A stretch of 64,000 nt of DNA. It comes from Elymus sibiricus (lineage: Eukaryota; Streptophyta; Magnoliopsida; Poales; Poaceae). The position numbers and the translations under genes were made by a program. The first letter of the stretch is position 1; every line of letters starts with the position of its first letter. Shown here piece by piece: positions 13,595 to 27,092 of the stretch. The stretch lies in the NCBI GenBank assembly GCA_039707655.1, contig CM077673.1:5466001-5530000 (forward strand), read 5' to 3'. The notes beneath the pieces were generated by a model. It was not told where the DNA came from. It did not search any database and worked only from the letters and a program-made list of their open reading frames with translations.

Positions 13595-15372
13595 TCTGCG
13601 AGTTTTGGCGAGGTCCCCGTAAGCGGACCCCATGGTTCCCCGAACGTTTCGATCGTCCCGAGACCCAAAATCTGTGAGTAATAGCATAGAAAACTGGCCG
13701 GAAAAGACAAAATCTGCTAGTTTTGGCGAGGTCCCGGTAACCGGTCCACGGGCTTCCCCGAATGTTCGGACGGCCACGACAACCAAAAAAACAGTGAATA
13801 ATAGCATAGAAATCTGGTCAGAATGGACAAAATCTGCGAGTTTTGGCGAGGTCCCCGTAAGCGGACCCCGGGGTTCCACAAACATTTGGATCGCCCCGGG
13901 ACCAATAATCAGAGAGTAATAGCATAGAAAACAGGTAAGAATTGACCACATCTGCGAGTTTTGGCGATGTCACCGTAACCGTTCCACGGGCTTCCCCGAA
14001 CGTTCGGACGACCATGACAACCAAAAAACAGTGAATAATAGAACAGGAAACTAGTAAGAATGGACCAAATCTGAGTTTTGGCGAGGTCCCCGTAACCGGA
14101 CCCCGGGCTTCCCCGAACGTTCGGACGACCACGACAACCAAAAAACAGTGAATAATAGCATAGAAAACTAGTAAGAATGGACCAAATCTGCGAGTTTTGG
14201 CAAGGTCCCCGTAACCGGACCCCGGGCATTCCCAAATGTTGGGACGACCACAACAACCAAAAACAGTGAATACTAGCATAGAAAACAGGTAAGAATGGAC
14301 CAAATCTGCGAGTTTTGGCGAGGTCCCCGTAAGCGGACCCCATGGTTCCCCGAACGTTTCGATCGTCCCGAGACCCAAAATCAGTGAGTAATAGCATAAA
14401 AAACTGGCAGGAACAGACAAAATCTGCTAGTTTTGGCGAGGTCCCGGTAATTGGTCCACGGGCTTCCCCGAATGTTCGGACGGCCACGACAACCAAAAAA
14501 ACAGTGAATAATAGCATAGAAATCTGGTCAGAATGGACAAAATCTGCGAGTTTTGGCGAGGTCCCCGTAAGCGGACCCCGGGGTTCCCCAAACATTTGGA
14601 TCGCCCCGGGACCCATAATCAGAGAGTAATAGCATAGAAAACAGGTAAGAATTGACCAAATCTGCGAGTTTTGGCGATGTCCCCGTAACCGGTCCACGGG
14701 CTTCCCCGAACGTTCGGACGACCACGACAACCAAAAAACAGTGAATAATAGAACAGGAAACTAGTAAGAATGGACGAAATCTGCGAGTTTTGGTGAGGTC
14801 CCCGTAACCGGACCCTGGGCTTCCCCGAACATTCGGACGACCACGACAACCAAAAAAAAGTGAATAATAGCATAGAAAACTGGTAAGAATGCACCAAATT
14901 TGTGAGTTTTGGCAAGGTCCCCGTAACCGGACCCCGAGCATCCCCAAATGTTGGGACGACCACAACAACCAAAAACAGTGAATAATAGCATAGAAAACTG
15001 GTCAGACTGGACCAGATCTGCGAGTTCTGGCGAGGTCCCCGTAAGCGGACCCCATGGTTCCCCGAACGTCTCGATCGTCCCAAGACCCAAAATCAGTGAG
15101 TAATAGCATAGAAAACTGGCCGGAACAGACAAAATCTGCTAGTTTTGGCGAGGTCCCGGTAACCGGTCCACGGGCTTCCCCGAATGTTCGGACGGCCACG
15201 ACAACCAAAAAAACAGTGAATAATAGCATAGAAATCTGGTCAGAATGGACAAAATCTGCGAGTTTTGGCGAGCTCCCCATAAGCGGACCCCGGGGTTCCC
15301 CGAACATTTGGATCGCCCCGGGACCCATAATCAGTGAGTAATAGCATAGAAAACAGGTAAGAATTGACCAAA

Positions 15373-18300
15373 TCTGCGAGTTTTGGCGAGGTCCCCGTAA
15401 GCGGACCCCGGGGTTCCCCGAACATTTGGATCGCCCCGGGACCCATAATCAGTGAGTAATAGCATAGAAAACAGGTAAGAATTGACCAAATCTGCGAGTT
15501 TTGGCGATGTCACCGTAACCGGTCCACGGGCTTCCCCGAACGTTCGGACGACCACGACAACCAAAAAACTGTGAATAATAGAACAGGAAACTAGTAAGAA
15601 TGGACCAAATCTGCGAGTTTTGGCAAGGTCCCCGTAACCGGACCCCGGGCTTCCCCGAACGTTCGGACGACCACTACAACCAAAAAACAGTGAATAATAG
15701 CATAGAAAACCGGTAAGAATGGACCAAATCTGCGAGTTTTGGCAAGGTCCCCGTAACCGGACCCCGGGCATCCCCAAATGTTGGGACGACCACAACAACC
15801 AAAAACAGTGAATAATAGCATAGAAAACAGGTAAGAATGGACCAAATCTGCGAGTTTTGGCGAGGTCCCCGTAAGCGGACCCCATGGTTCCCCGAACGTT
15901 TCGATCGTCCCGAGACCCAAAATCTGTGAGTAATAGCATAGAAAACTGGCCGGAAAAGACAAAATCTGCTAGTTTTGGCGAGGTCCCGGTAACCGGTCCA
16001 CGGGCTTCCCCGAATGTTCGGACGGCCACGACAACCAAAAAAACAGTGAATAATAGCATAGAAATCTGGTCAGAATGGACAAAATCTGCGAGTTTTGGCG
16101 AGGTCCCCGTAAGCGGACCCCGGGGTTCCACAAACATTTGGATCGCCCCGGGACCAATAATCAGAGAGTAATAGCATAGAAAACAGGTAAGAATTGACCA
16201 CATCTGCGAGTTTTGGCGATGTCACCGTAACCGTTCCACGGGCTTCCCCGAACGTTCGGACGACCATGACAACCAAAAAACAGTGAATAATAGAACAGGA
16301 AACTAGTAAGAATGGACCAAATCTGAGTTTTGGCGAGGTCCCCGTAACCGGACCCCGGGCTTCCCCGAACGTTCGGACGACCACGACAACCAAAAAACAG
16401 TGAATAATAGCATAGAAAACTAGTAAGAATGGACCAAATCTGCGAGTTTTGGCAAGGTCCCCGTAACCGGACCCCGGGCATTCCCAAATGTTGGGACGAC
16501 CACAACAACCAAAAACAGTGAATACTAGCATAGAAAACAGGTAAGAATGGACCAAATCTGCGAGTTTTGGCGAGGTCCCCGTAAGCGGACCCCATGGTTC
16601 CCCGAACGTTTCGATCGTCCCGAGACCCAAAATCAGTGAGTAATAGCATAAAAAACTGGCAGGAACAGACAAAATCTGCTAGTTTTGGCGAGGTCCCGGT
16701 AATTGGTCCACGGGCTTCCCCGAATGTTCGGACGGCCACGACAACCAAAAAAACAGTGAATAATAGCATAGAAATCAGGTCAGAATGGACAAAATCTGCG
16801 AGTTTTGGCGAGGTCCCCGTAAGCGGACCCCGGGGTTCCCCAAACATTTGGATCGCCCCGGGACCCATAATCAGAGAGTAATAGCATAGAAAACAGGTAA
16901 GAATTGACCAAATCTGCGAGTTTTGGCGATGTCCCCGTAACCGGTCCACGGGCTTCCCCGAACGTTCGGACGACCACGACAACCAAAAAATAGTGAATAA
17001 TAGAACAGGAAACTAGTAAGAATGGACGAAATCTGCGAGTTTTGGTGAGGTCCCCGTAACCGGACCCTGGGCTTCCCCGAACATTCGGACGACCACGACA
17101 ACCAAAAAAAAGTGAATAATAGCATAGAAAACTGGTAAGAATGCACCAAATTTGTGAGTTTTGGCAAGGTCCCCGTAACCGGACCCCGAGCATCCCCAAA
17201 TGTTGGGACGACCACAACAACCAAAAACAGTGAATAATAGCATAGAAAACTGGTCAGACTGGACCAGATCTGCGAGTTCTGGCGAGGTCCCCGTAAGCGG
17301 ACCCCATGGTTCCCCGAACGTCTCGATCGTCCCAAGACCCAAAATCAGTGAGTAATAGCATAGAAAACTGGCCGGAACAGACAAAATCTGCTAGTTTTGG
17401 CGAGGTCCCGGTAACCGGTCCACGGGCTTCCCCAAATGTTCGGACGGCCACGACAACCAAAAAAACAGTGAATAATAGCATAGAAATCTGGTCAGAATGG
17501 ACAAAATCTGCGAGTTTTGGCGAGCTCCCCATAAGCGGACCCCGGGGTTCCCCGAACATTTGGATCGCCCCGGGACCCATAATCAGTGAGTAATAGCATA
17601 GAAAACAGGTAAGAATTGACCAAATCTGCGAGTTTTGGCGAGGTCCCCGTAAGCGGACCCCGGGGTTCCCCGAACATTTGGATCGCCCCGGGACCCATAA
17701 TCAGTGAGTAATAGCATAGAAAACAGGTAAGAATTGACCAAATCTGCGAGTTTTGGCGATGTCACCGTAACCGGTCCACGGGCTTCCCCGAACGTTCGGA
17801 CGACCACGACAACCAAAAAACTGTGAATAATAGAACAGGAAACTAGTAAGAATGGACCAAATCTGCGAGTTTTGGCAAGGTCCCCGTAACCGGACCCCGG
17901 GCTTCCCCGAACGTTCGGACGACCACTACAACCAAAAAACAGTGAATAATAGCATAGAAAACCGGTAAGAATGGACCAAATCTGCGAGTTTTGGCAAGGT
18001 CCCCGTAACCGGACCCCGGGCATCCCCAAATGTTGGGACGACCACAACAACCAAAAACAGTGAATAATAGCATAGAAAACAGGTAAGAATGGACCAAATC
18101 TGCGAGTTTTGGCGAGGTCCCCGTAAGCGGACCCCATGGTTCCCCGAACGTTTCGATCGTCCCGAGACCCAAAATCTGTGAGTAATAGCATAGAAAACTG
18201 GCCGGAAAAGACAAAATCTGCTAGTTTTGGCGAGGTCCCGGTAACCGGTCCACGGGCTTCCCCGAATGTTCGGACGGCCACGACAACCAAAAAAACAGTG

Positions 18301-21300
18301 AATAATAGCATAGAAATCTGGTCAGAATGGACAAAATCTGCGAGTTTTGGCGAGGTCCCCGTAAGCGGACCCCGGGGTTCCACAAACATTTGGATCGCCC
18401 CGGGACCAATAATCAGAGAGTAATAGCATAGAAAACAGGTAAGAATTGACCACATCTGCGAGTTTTGGCGATGTCACCGTAACCGTTCCACGGGCTTCCC
18501 CGAACGTTCGGACGACCATGACAACCAAAAAACAGTGAATAATAGAACAGGAAACTAGTAAGAATGGACCAAATCTGAGTTTTGGCGAGGTCCCCGTAAC
18601 CGGACCCCGGGCTTCCCCGAACGTTCGGACGACCACGACAACCAAAAAACAGTGAATAATAGCATAGAAAACTAGTAAGAATGGACCAAATCTGCGAGTT
18701 TTGGCAAGGTCCCCGTAACAGGACCCCGGGCATTCCCAAATGTTGGGACGACCACAACAACAAAAAACAGTGAATACTAGCATAGAAAACAGGTAAGAAT
18801 GGACCAAATCTGCGAGTTTTGGCGAGGTCCCCGTAAGCGGACCCCATGGTTCCCCGAACGTCTCGATCGTCCCGAGACCCAAAATCAGTGAGTAATAGCA
18901 TAGAAAACTGGCCGGAACAGACAAAATCTGCTAGTTTTGGCGAGGTCCCGGTAACCGGTCCACGGGCTTCCCCGAATGTTTGGACGGCCACGACAACCAA
19001 AAAACAGTGAATAATAGAACAGGAAACTAGTAAGAATGGACGAAATCTGCGAGTTTTGGTGAGGTCCCCGTAACCGGACCCTGGGCTTCCCCGAACATTC
19101 GGACGACCACGACAACCAAAAAAAAGTGAATAATAGCATAGAAAACTGGTAAGAATGCACCAAATTTGTGAGTTTTGGCAAGGTCCCCGTAACCGGACCC
19201 CGAGCATCCCCAAATGTTGGGACGACCACAACAACCAAAAACAGTGAATAATAGCATAGAAAACTGGTCAGACTGGACCAGATCTGCGAGTTCTGGCGAG
19301 GTCCCCGTAAGCGGACCCCATGGTTCCCCGAACGTCTCGGTCGTCCCAAGACCCAAAATCAGTGAGTAATAGCATAGAAAACTGGCCGGAACAGACAAAA
19401 TCTGCTAGTTTTGGCGAGGTCCCGGTAACCGGTCCACGGGCTTCCCCGAATGTTCGGACGGCCACGACAACCAAAAAAACAGTGAATAATAGCATAGAAA
19501 TCTGGTCAGAATGGACAAAATCTGCGAGTTTTGGGGAGGTCCCCGTAAGCGAACTCCGGGGTTCCCCGAACATTTGGATCGCCCCGGGACCCATAACCAG
19601 TGAGTAATAGCATAGAAAACAGGTAAGAATGGACCAAATCGGCGAGTTTTGGCGATGTCACCGTAACCGGTCCACGGGCTTCCCCGAACGTTCGGACGAC
19701 CAAGACAACCAAAAAACAGTGAATAATAGCACAGAAAACTAGTAAGAATGGACCAAATCTGCGAGTTTTGGCGAGGTCCCCGTAACCGGACCCCGGGCTT
19801 CCCCGAACGTTCGGACGACCACGACATCCAACAAACAGTGAATAATAGCATAGAAAACTGGTAAGAATGGACCAAATCTGCGAGTTTTGGCAAGGTCCCC
19901 GGGCATCCCCAAATGTTGGGACGACCAGAACAACCAAAAACAGTGAATAATAGCATAGAAAACAAATAAGAATGGACCAAATCTGCGAGTTTTGGCGAGG
20001 TCCCCGTAAGCGGACCCCATGGTTCCCCGAACGTCTCGATCGTCCCGAGACCCAAAATCAGTGAGTAATAGCATAGAAAACTGGCCGGAACAGACAAATC
20101 TGCTAGTTTTGGCGAGGTCCCGGTAACCGGTCCACGGGCTTCCCCGAATGTTCGGACGGCCACGACAACCAAAAAAACAGTGAATAATAGCATAGAAATC
20201 TGGTCAGAATGGACAAAATCTGCGAGTTTTGGCGAGGTCCCCGTAAGCGGACCCCGGGGCTCCCCGAACATTTGGATCGCCCCGGGACCCATAATCAGTG
20301 AGTAATAGCATAGAAAACAGGTAAGAATTGACCAAATCTGCGAGTTTTGGCGATGTCACCGTAACCGGTCCACGGGCTTCCCCGAACGTTCGGACGACCA
20401 CGACAACCAAAAAACAGTGAATAATAGAACAGGAAACTAGTAAGAATGGACCAAATCTGCGAGTTTTGGCAAGGTCCCCGTAACCGGACCCCGGGCTTCC
20501 CCGAACGTTCGGACGACCACTACAACCAAAAAACAGTGAATAATAGCATAGAAAACCGGTAAGAATGGACCAAATCTGCGAGTTTTGGCAAGCTCCCCGT
20601 AACCGGACCCCGGGCATCCCCAAATGTTGGGACGACCACAACAACCAAAAACAGTGAATAATAGCATAGAAAACAGGTAAGAATGGACCAAATCTGCGAG
20701 TTTTGGCGAGGTCCCCGTAAGCGGACCCCATGGTTCCCCGAACGTTTCGATCGTCCCGAGACCCAAAATCTGTGAGTAATAGCATAGAAAACTGGCCGGA
20801 AAAGACAAAATCTGCTAGTTTTGGCGAGGTCCCGGTAACCGGTCCACGGGCTTCCCCGAATGTTCGGACGGCCACGACAACCAAAAAAACAGTGAATAAT
20901 AGCATAGAAATCTGGTCAGAATGGACAAAATCTGCGAGTTTTGGCGAGGTCCCCGTAAGCGGACCCCGGGGTTCCACAAACATTTGGATCGCCCCGGGAC
21001 CAATAATCAGAGAGTAATAGCATAGAAAACAGGTAAGAATTGACCACATCTGCGAGTTTTGGCGATGTCACCGTAACCGTTCCACGGGCTTCCCCGAACG
21101 TTCGGACGACCATGACAACCAAAAAACAGTGAATAATAGAACAGGAAACTAGTAAGAATGGACCAAATCTGAGTTTTGGCGAGGTCCCCGTAACCGGACC
21201 CCGGGCTTCCCCGAACGTTCGGACGACCACGACAACCAAAAAACAGTGAATAATAGCATAGAAAACTAGTAAGAATGGACCAAATCTGCGAGTTTTGGCA

Positions 21301-22470
21301 AGGTCCCCGTAACCGGACCCCGGGCATTCCCAAATGTTGGGACGACCACAACAACCAAAAACAGTGAATACTAGCATAGAAAACAGGTAAGAATGGACCA
21401 AATCTGCGAGTTTTGGCGAGGTCCCCGTAAGCGGACCCCATGGTTCCCCGAACGTTTCGATCGTCCCGAGACCCAAAATCAGTGAGTAATAGCATAAAAA
21501 ACTGGCAGGAACAGACAAAATCTGCTAGTTTTGGCGAGGTCCCGGTAATTGGTCCACGGGCTTCCCCGAATGTTCGGACGGCCACGACAACCAAAAAAAC
21601 AGTGAATAATAGCATAGAAATCTGGTCAGAATGGACAAAATCTGCGAGTTTTGGCGAGGTCCCCGTAAGCGGACCCCGGGGTTCCCCAAACATTTGGATC
21701 GCCCCGGGACCCATAATCAGAGAGTAATAGCATAGAAAACAGGTAAGAATTGACCAAATCTGCGAGTTTTGGCGATGTCCCCGTAACCGGTCCACGGGCT
21801 TCCCCGAACGTTCGGACGACCACGACAACCAAAAAACAGTGAATAATAGAACAGGAAACTAGTAAGAATGGACGAAATCTGCGAGTTTTGGTGAGGTCCC
21901 CGTAACCGGACCCTGGGCTTCCCCGAACATTCGGACGACCACGACAACCAAAAAAAAGTGAATAATAGCATAGAAAACTGGTAAGAATGCACCAAATTTG
22001 TGAGTTTTGGCAAGGTCCCCGTAACCGGACCCCGAGCATCCCCAAATGTTGGGACGACCACAACAACCAAAAACAGTGAATAATAGCATAGAAAACTGGT
22101 CAGACTGGACCAGATCTGCGAGTTCTGGCGAGGTCCCCGTAAGCGGACCCCATGGTTCCCCGAACGTCTCGATCGTCCCAAGACCCAAAATCAGTGAGTA
22201 ATAGCATAGAAAACTGGCCGGAACAGACAAAATCTGCTAGTTTTGGCGAGGTCCCGGTAACCGGTCCACGGGCTTCCCCGAATGTTCGGACGGCCACGAC
22301 AACCAAAAAAACAGTGAATAATAGCATAGAAATCTGGTCAGAATGGACAAAATCTGCGAGTTTTGGCGAGCTCCCCATAAGCGGACCCCGGGGTTCCCCG
22401 AACATTTGGATCGCCCCGGGACCCATAATCAGTGAGTAATAGCATAGAAAACAGGTAAGAATTGACCAAA
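15373..22470. repeat. 7098-bp compound unit, copy 2 (60 monomers)
   Basis: This matches copy 1 block for block, including private variants: AAATCAGGTCAG in the B monomer and an A-for-C in CCAAAAAATAGTG (9893 and 16991). I noticed only isolated differences, for example CAAGCTCCCC near 20590 against CAAGGTCCCC near 13492. The match continues past 22470 into a partial third copy. Confidence 0.9.
18927..19045. repeat. B/D hybrid monomer (119 bp)
   Basis: This is the fourth copy of the B/D junction, exactly 7098 bp from the one at 11829, as the long-period duplication predicts. Confidence 0.88.
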
Positions 22471-23892
22471 TCTGCGAGTTTTGGCGAGGTCCCCGTAAGC
22501 GGACCCCGGGGTTCCCCGAACATTTGGATCGCCCCGGGACCCATAATCAGTGAGTAATAGCATAGAAAACAGGTAAGAATTGACCAAATCTGCGAGTTTT
22601 GGCGATGTCACCGTAACCGGTCCACGGGCTTCCCCGAACGTTCGGACGACCACGACAACCAAAAAACTGTGAATAATAGAACAGGAAACTAGTAAGAATG
22701 GACCAAATCTGCGAGTTTTGGCAAGGTCCCCGTAACCGGACCCCGGGCTTCCCCGAACGTTCGGACGACCACTACAACCAAAAAACAGTGAATAATAGCA
22801 TAGAAAACCGGTAAGAATGGACCAAATCTGCGAGTTTTGGCAAGGTCCCCGTAACCGGACCCCGGGCATCCCCAAATGTTGGGACGACCACAACAACCAA
22901 AAACAGTGAATAATAGCATAGAAAACAGGTAAGAATGGACCAAATCTGCGAGTTTTGGCGAGGTCCCCGTAAGCGGACCCCATGGTTCCCCGAACGTTTC
23001 GATCGTCCCGAGACCCAAAATCTGTGAGTAATAGCATAGAAAACTGGCCGGAAAAGACAAAATCTGCTAGTTTTGGCGAGGTCCCGGTAACCGGTCCACG
23101 GGCTTCCCCGAATGTTCGGACGGCCACGACAACCAAAAAAACAGTGAATAATAGCATAGAAATCTGGTCAGAATGGACAAAATCTGCGAGTTTTGGCGAG
23201 GTCCCCGTAAGCGGACCCCGGGGTTCCACAAACATTTGGATCGCCCCGGGACCAATAATCAGAGAGTAATAGCATAGAAAACAGGTAAGAATTGACCACA
23301 TCTGCGAGTTTTGGCGATGTCACCGTAACCGTTCCACGGGCTTCCCCGAACGTTCGGACGACCATGACAACCAAAAAACAGTGAATAATAGAACAGGAAA
23401 CTAGTAAGAATGGACCAAATCTGAGTTTTGGCGAGGTCCCCGTAACCGGACCCCGGGCTTCCCCGAACGTTCGGACGACCACGACAACCAAAAAACAGTG
23501 AATAATAGCATAGAAAACTAGTAAGAATGGACCAAATCTGCGAGTTTTGGCAAGGTCCCCGTAACCGGACCCCGGGCATTCCCAAATGTTGGGACGACCA
23601 CAACAACCAAAAACAGTGAATGCTAGCATAGAAAACAGGTAAGAATGGACCAAATCTGCGAGTTTTGGCGAGGTCCCCGTAAGCGGACCCCATGGTTCCC
23701 CGAACGTTTCGATCGTCCCGAGACCCAAAATCAGTGAGAAATAGCATAAAAAACTGGCAGGAACAGACAAAATCTGCTAGTTTTGGCGAGGTCCCGGTAA
23801 TTGGTCCACGGGCTTCCCCGAATGTTCGGACGGCCACGACAACCAAAAAAACAGTGAATAATAGCATAGAAATCTGGTCAGAATGGACCACA
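22471..23892. repeat. Partial third copy of the 7098-bp unit
   Basis: The series continues with D-E-F and then A-B-C-D2-E*-F (22945-23654) and A-B (23655-23892), matching 15373-16794 with a few changes such as GAATGCTAGC for GAATACTAGC near 23614 and GTGAGAAATAGC near 23735. The match breaks at 23893. Confidence 0.8.
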
Positions 23893-24246
23893 TCTGCGAG
23901 TTTTGGCGATGTCACCGTAACCGTTCCACGGGCTTCCCCGAACCTTCGGACGACCAAGACAACCAAAAAACAGTGAATAATAGAACAGGAAACTAGTAAG
24001 AATGGACCAAATCTGAGTTTTGGCGAGGTCCCCGTAACCGGACCCCGGGCTTCCCCGAACGTTCGGACGACCACGACAACCAAAAAACAGTGAATAATAG
24101 CATAGAAAACTAGTAAGAATGGACCAAATCTGCGAGTTTTGGCAAGGTCCCCGTAACCGGACCCCGGGCATTCCCAAATGTTGGGACGACCACAACAACC
24201 AAAAACAGTGAATGCTAGCATAGAAAACAGGTAAGAATGGACCAAA
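23655..24246. repeat. 592-bp pentamer block (A-B-D2-E*-F)
   Basis: C is absent: the B tail (CTGGTCAGAATGGAC) is joined to CACATCTGCG, the lead-in normally seen before D2. Seen the other way, D2-E*-F-A-B is a 592-bp unit whose D2-E*-F part repeats at 23296 and 23888. The second D2 carries GAACCTTCGG, which disrupts the 12-bp palindrome. Confidence 0.85.
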
Positions 24247-27092
24247 TCTGCGAGTTTTGGCGAGGTCCCCGTAAGCGGACCCCATGGTTCCCCGAACGTC
24301 TCGATCGTCCCGAGACCCAAAATCAGAGAGTAATAGCATAGAAAACTGGCCGGAACAGACAAAATCTGCTAGTTTTGGCGAGGTCCCGGTAACCGGTCCA
24401 CGGGCTTCCCCGAATGTTCGGACGGCCACGACAACCAAAAAAACAGTGAATAATAGCATAGAAATCTGGTCAGAATGAACAAAATCTGCGAGTTTTGGCG
24501 AGGTCCCCATAAGCGGACCCCGGGGTTCCCCGAACATTTGGATCGCCCCGGGACCCATAATCAGTGAGTAATAGCATAGAAAACAGGTAAGAATTGACCA
24601 AATCTGCGAGTTTTGGCGATGTCACCGTAACCGGTCCACGGGCTTCCCCGAACGTTCGGACGACCACGACAACCAAAAAACAGTGAATAATAGAACAGGA
24701 AACTAGTAAGAATGAACCAAATCTGCGAGTTTTGGCAAGGTCCCCGTAACCGGACCCCGGGCTTCCCCGAACGTTCGGACGACCACTACAACCAAAAAAC
24801 AGTGAATAATAGCATAGAAAACCGGTAAGAATGGACCAAATCTGCGAGTTTTGGCAAGGTCCCCGTAACCGGACCCCGGGCATCCCCAAATGTTGGGACG
24901 ACCACAACAACCAAAAACAGTGAATAATAGCATAGAAAACAGGTAAGAATGGACCAAATCTGCGAGTTTTGGCGAGGTCCCCGTAAGCGGACCCCATGGT
25001 TCCCCGAACGTTTCGATCGTCCCGAGACCCAAAATCTGTGAGTAATAGCATAGAAAACTGGCCGGAAAAGACAAAATCTGCTAGTTTTGGCGAGGTCCCG
25101 GTAACCGGTCCACGGGCTTCCCCGAATGTTCGGACGGCCACGACAACCAAAAAAACAGTGAATAATAGCATAGAAATCTGGTCAGAATGGACAAAATCTG
25201 CGAGTTTTGGCGAGGTCCCCGTAAGCGGACCCCGGGGTTCCACAAACATTTGGATCGCCCCGGGACCAATAATCAGAGAGTAATAGCATAGAAAACAGGT
25301 AAGAATTGACCACATCTGCGAGTTTTGGCGATGTCACCGTAACCGTTCCACGGGCTTCCCCGAACGTTCGGACGACCAAGACAACCAAAAAACAGTGAAT
25401 AATAGAACAGGAAACTAGTAAGAATGGACCAAATCTGAGTTTTGGCGAGGTCCCCGTAACCGGACCCCGGGCTTCCCCGAACGTTCGGACGACCACGACA
25501 ACCAAAAAACAGTGAATAATAGCATAGAAAACTAGTAAGAATGGACCAAATCTGCGAGTTTTGGCAAGGTCCCCGTAACCGGACCCCGGGCATTCCCAAA
25601 TGTTGGGACGACCACAACAACCAAAAACAGTGAATGCTAGCATAGAAAACAGGTAAGAATGGACCAAATCTGCGAGTTTTGGCGAGGTCCCCGTAAGCGG
25701 ACCCCATGGTTCCCCGAACGTTTCGATCGTCCCGAGACCCAAAATCAGTGAGAAATAGCATAAAAAACTGGCAGGAACAGACAAAATCTGCTAGTTTTGG
25801 CGAGGTCCCGGTAATTGGTCCACGGGCTTCCCCGAATGTTCGGACGGCCACGACAACCAAAAAAACAGTGAATAATAGCATAGAAATCTTGTCAGAATGG
25901 ACAAAATCTGCGAGTTTTGGCGAGGTCCCCGTAAGGGGACCCCGGGGTTCCCCGAACATTTGGATCGCCCCGGGACCCATAGTCAGAGAGTAATAGCATA
26001 GAAAACAGGTAAGAATGGACCAAATCTGCGAGTTTTGGCGATGTCACCGTAACCGGTCCACGGGCTTCCCCGAACGTTCAGACGACCAAGACAACCATAA
26101 AACAGTGAATAATAGCACAGAAAACTAGTAAGAATGGACCAAATCTGCGAGTTTTGGCGAGGTCCACGTAACCGGACCCCGGGCTTCCCCAAACGTTCGG
26201 ACGACCACGACAACCAAAAAACAGTGAATAATAGCATAGAAAACTGGTAAGAATGGACCAAATCTGCGAGTTTTGGCAAGGTCCCCGTAACCGGTCCCCG
26301 GGCATCCCCAAATGTTGGGACGACCACAACAACCAAAAACAGTGAATAATAGCGTAGAAAACAGGTAAGAATGGACCAAATCTGCGAGTTTTGGCGAGGT
26401 CCCCGTAAACGGACCCCATGGTTCCCCGAACGTTTCGATCGTCCCGAGACCCAAAATCAGTGAGTAATAGCATAGAAAACTGGCCGGAAAAGACAAAATC
26501 TGCTAGTTTTGGCGAGGTCCCGGCAACCGGTCCACGGGCTTCCCCGAATGTTCGGACGGCCACGACAACCAAAAAAACAGTGAATAATAGCATAGAAATC
26601 TGGTCAGAATGGACAAAATCTGCGAGTTTTGGCGAGGTCCCCGTAAGCGGACCCCGGGGTTCCCCGAACATTTGGATCGCCCCGGGACCCATAGCCAGTG
26701 AGTAATAGCATAGAAAACAGGTAAGAATGGACCAAATATGCGAGTTTTGGTGATGTCACCGTAACCGGTCCACAGGCTTCCCCGAACGTTCGGACGACCA
26801 AGACAACCAAAAAACAGTGAATAATAGCACAGAAAGCTAGTAAGAATGGACCAAATCTGCGAGTTTTGGCGATGTCACCGTAACCGGTCCACGGGCTTCC
26901 CCGAACGTTCGGACGACCACGACAACCAAAAAACTGTGAATAATAGAACAGAAAACCGGTAAGAATGGACCAAATCTGCGAGTTTTGGCAAGGTCCCCGT
27001 AACCGGACCCCGGGCATCCCCAAATGTTGGGACGACCACAACAACCAAAAGCAGTGAATAATAGCATAGAAAACAAGTAAGAATGGACCAAA
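24247..27092. repeat. Run of four hexamers in the transition zone (712, 710, 712, 712 bp)
   Basis: Blocks start at 24247, 24959, 25669 and 26381. The second contains the D2-E* pair and so is 710 bp. Scattered single-base changes not shared with the regular domains (GTAAGGGGACC near 25933, GTCCACGTAACC near 26163, ATATGCGAG near 26739) make this one of the more diverged parts of the window. Confidence 0.85.

Larger units (their letters stand above)
8275..15372. repeat. 7098-bp compound unit, copy 1 (60 monomers)
   Basis: In registers starting at type A monomers the order of blocks from 8749 is 710, 712, 830, 1184, 1410, 710, 712 and 830 bp. That is a 2252-bp 19-mer, a 2594-bp 22-mer, then another 2252-bp 19-mer. 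The same series repeats from 15847. The two 19-mers inside a copy differ by fixed variants (AAATCAGGTCAG at the first against AAATCTGGTCAG at the second), and each matches its counterpart 7098 bp away. Confidence 0.9.
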
